Shown piece after piece: positions 15,222 through 15,638 of a stretch of DNA of 15,638 nucleotides; the first letter of the stretch is position 1; every line of letters begins with the position of its first letter. A model generated the notes under the pieces. The model saw only the letters and a list, made by a program, of their open reading frames with translations. It was not told the DNA's origin and ran no database searches. This DNA is from WVXT01 sp964345635 (lineage in GTDB: Bacteria; UBA6262; WVXT01), in NCBI GenBank assembly GCA_964345635.1, contig CAYFRM010000080.1, positions 1 to 15,638 of the forward strand, written 5' to 3'. A program made the translations under genes and the position numbers.

Positions 15222-15245
15222 AAAAAGGGGTCAGAGTCATTTTTT
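15222..15245. repeat. 24-bp direct repeat, copy 2
   Basis: Identical over 24 bases to 14531-14554 (core GGGGTCAGAGTCA with A and T runs), 691 bp downstream and in the same orientation. It follows tRNA-Ser by 23 bases and is succeeded by the GC-rich stretch at 15246-15363. Unlike copy 1 it has no GACTC arm to form the hairpin. Confidence 0.8.
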
Positions 15246-15363
15246 ACTGGCGACCGGAGAAAGACGCTTGAGCGCCCCGGGTCCGAAGTACCGCCGGAGC
15301 GACGAATAAGGAGCTCCGGGTAGCAATGGGCGCGAGTCAGTGAGCGCCATAGAGGCCAAAGGC
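15246..15363. other. GC-rich, hairpin-forming non-coding stretch
   Basis: This 118-bp stretch is far more GC-rich than the A-runs before it and the gene after it. It contains CCGGAGC (15294-15300) pairing with GCTCCGG (15313-15319), GGCGC (15329-15333) pairing with GCGCC (15344-15348), and the octamer TGAGCGCC twice (15269-15276, 15341-15348). No credible reading frame crosses it. It may be a mobile-repeat remnant linked to the preceding 24-bp repeat, a structured leader of the following gene, or both. No known riboswitch was recognised. Confidence 0.5.
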
Positions 15364-15638
15364 ATGATGAAGAAAAAGCATATTTTTAGCATAATACTAA
15401 TAATTGTGACGACAGCCCTGGTAGCTCTAATTAATGGTCATTTCAAGAAAGCTGTTTGCGAAAGTAATCTTAATAGCGAAGTATTCGGCATCTATACTGC
15501 TACTTTATACGGCAAAAATATGAAGCCGCTGATTACAAATTCCTGGCAGCAGATGACCCATGCCCGGGTATCGCCGGATAAGAAATGGGTTACCTTTACC
15601 CGCTATACTAATAGAGGTAAAGACGGTTATGCAACCGA
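15364..15638 (+). CDS. Exported TolB/PD40-like beta-propeller protein, 5' part
   Basis: The reading frame stays open from ATG 15364 to the window edge (91 codons), so the gene is truncated by the window, not broken. The product begins MMKKKHIFSIILIIVTTALVAL, a signal peptide or membrane anchor (about 6-24). A region that looks like the first blade of a TolB/PD40-type propeller follows: NMKPLITNSWQQMTHARVSPDKKWVTFTRY, where SPDKKWVTF (70-78) is the usual SPDGKWIAF-like repeat core. A second ATG at 15367 is an alternative start. Such proteins are typically periplasmic; the exact role cannot be told from this fragment. The GC-rich hairpin region lies directly upstream. Confidence 0.7.
   Translation, partial: MMKKKHIFSIILIIVTTALVALINGHFKKAVCESNLNSEVFGIYTATLYGKNMKPLITNSWQQMTHARVSPDKKWVTFTRYTNRGKDGYAT

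Noticed and set aside
14531..15245. CRISPR array
   Set aside because: Only two copies of the repeat exist, 691 bp apart, with genes between them.
15118..15309. A 63-codon + strand reading frame starting MPEWLNGAVSKT
   Set aside because: It is the translation of the tRNA-Ser gene and the repeat after it; such peptides are a familiar false annotation over serine tRNAs.

Overview
The window looks like part of a Gram-negative-type bacterial chromosome from a poorly sampled lineage. Its core is a bacterial A/V-type ATPase operon in the Thermus-like order (K-E-C-F-A-B-D). This is followed on the same strand by housekeeping and signalling genes, two tRNA genes without an encoded CCA end, and envelope proteins (LysM/FecR, TolB-like). 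Many uncultivated phyla, for example Omnitrophota- or Aerophobota-like groups, carry such V-ATPases, but I cannot fix the taxonomy from this sequence. All recognised protein genes are on the + strand.

Region 1 (1-7327) is the V-ATPase. The c-ring subunit K (71-544) is a duplicated double-hairpin protein that keeps the whole Na+-binding residue set known from Enterococcus hirae NtpK, so a Na+-coupled rotor is predicted. E, C, F, A, B and D follow. Two things break the operon. An AT-rich YhbS-like GNAT acetyltransferase lies between K and E, and a 262-bp non-coding spacer with palindromes lies between catalytic subunit A and subunit B. Subunits I and G/H are not in the window and may lie upstream.

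Region 2 (7343-14530) is a tightly packed run: a membrane-anchored GAF/HD-GYP protein (putative c-di-GMP phosphodiesterase), NH3-dependent NAD synthetase (nadE), 16S rRNA C1402 2'-O-methyltransferase (rsmI), a large dCache/HAMP/PAS histidine kinase, a secreted or anchored LysM-FecR-Ig protein whose start overlaps the kinase gene, and a tandem double-receiver response regulator without an output domain. The last three look like one envelope-sensing module.

Region 3 (14531-15638) is more mosaic. It holds tRNA-Arg with the unusual anticodon GCG and a U discriminator, a four-helix membrane protein of unknown function, tRNA-Ser(CGA), two identical 24-bp repeats bracketing that block, a GC-rich hairpin-forming stretch, and the 5' end of a TolB/PD40-like exported protein cut by the window edge.

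No CRISPR array, transposase gene, rRNA or recognisable riboswitch was seen. The most interesting points are the Na+ signature in K, the foreign-looking GNAT gene inside the ATPase operon, the A-B spacer, the kinase/LysM-FecR/double-receiver cluster, and the Arg(GCG) tRNA within the repeat-bracketed block.
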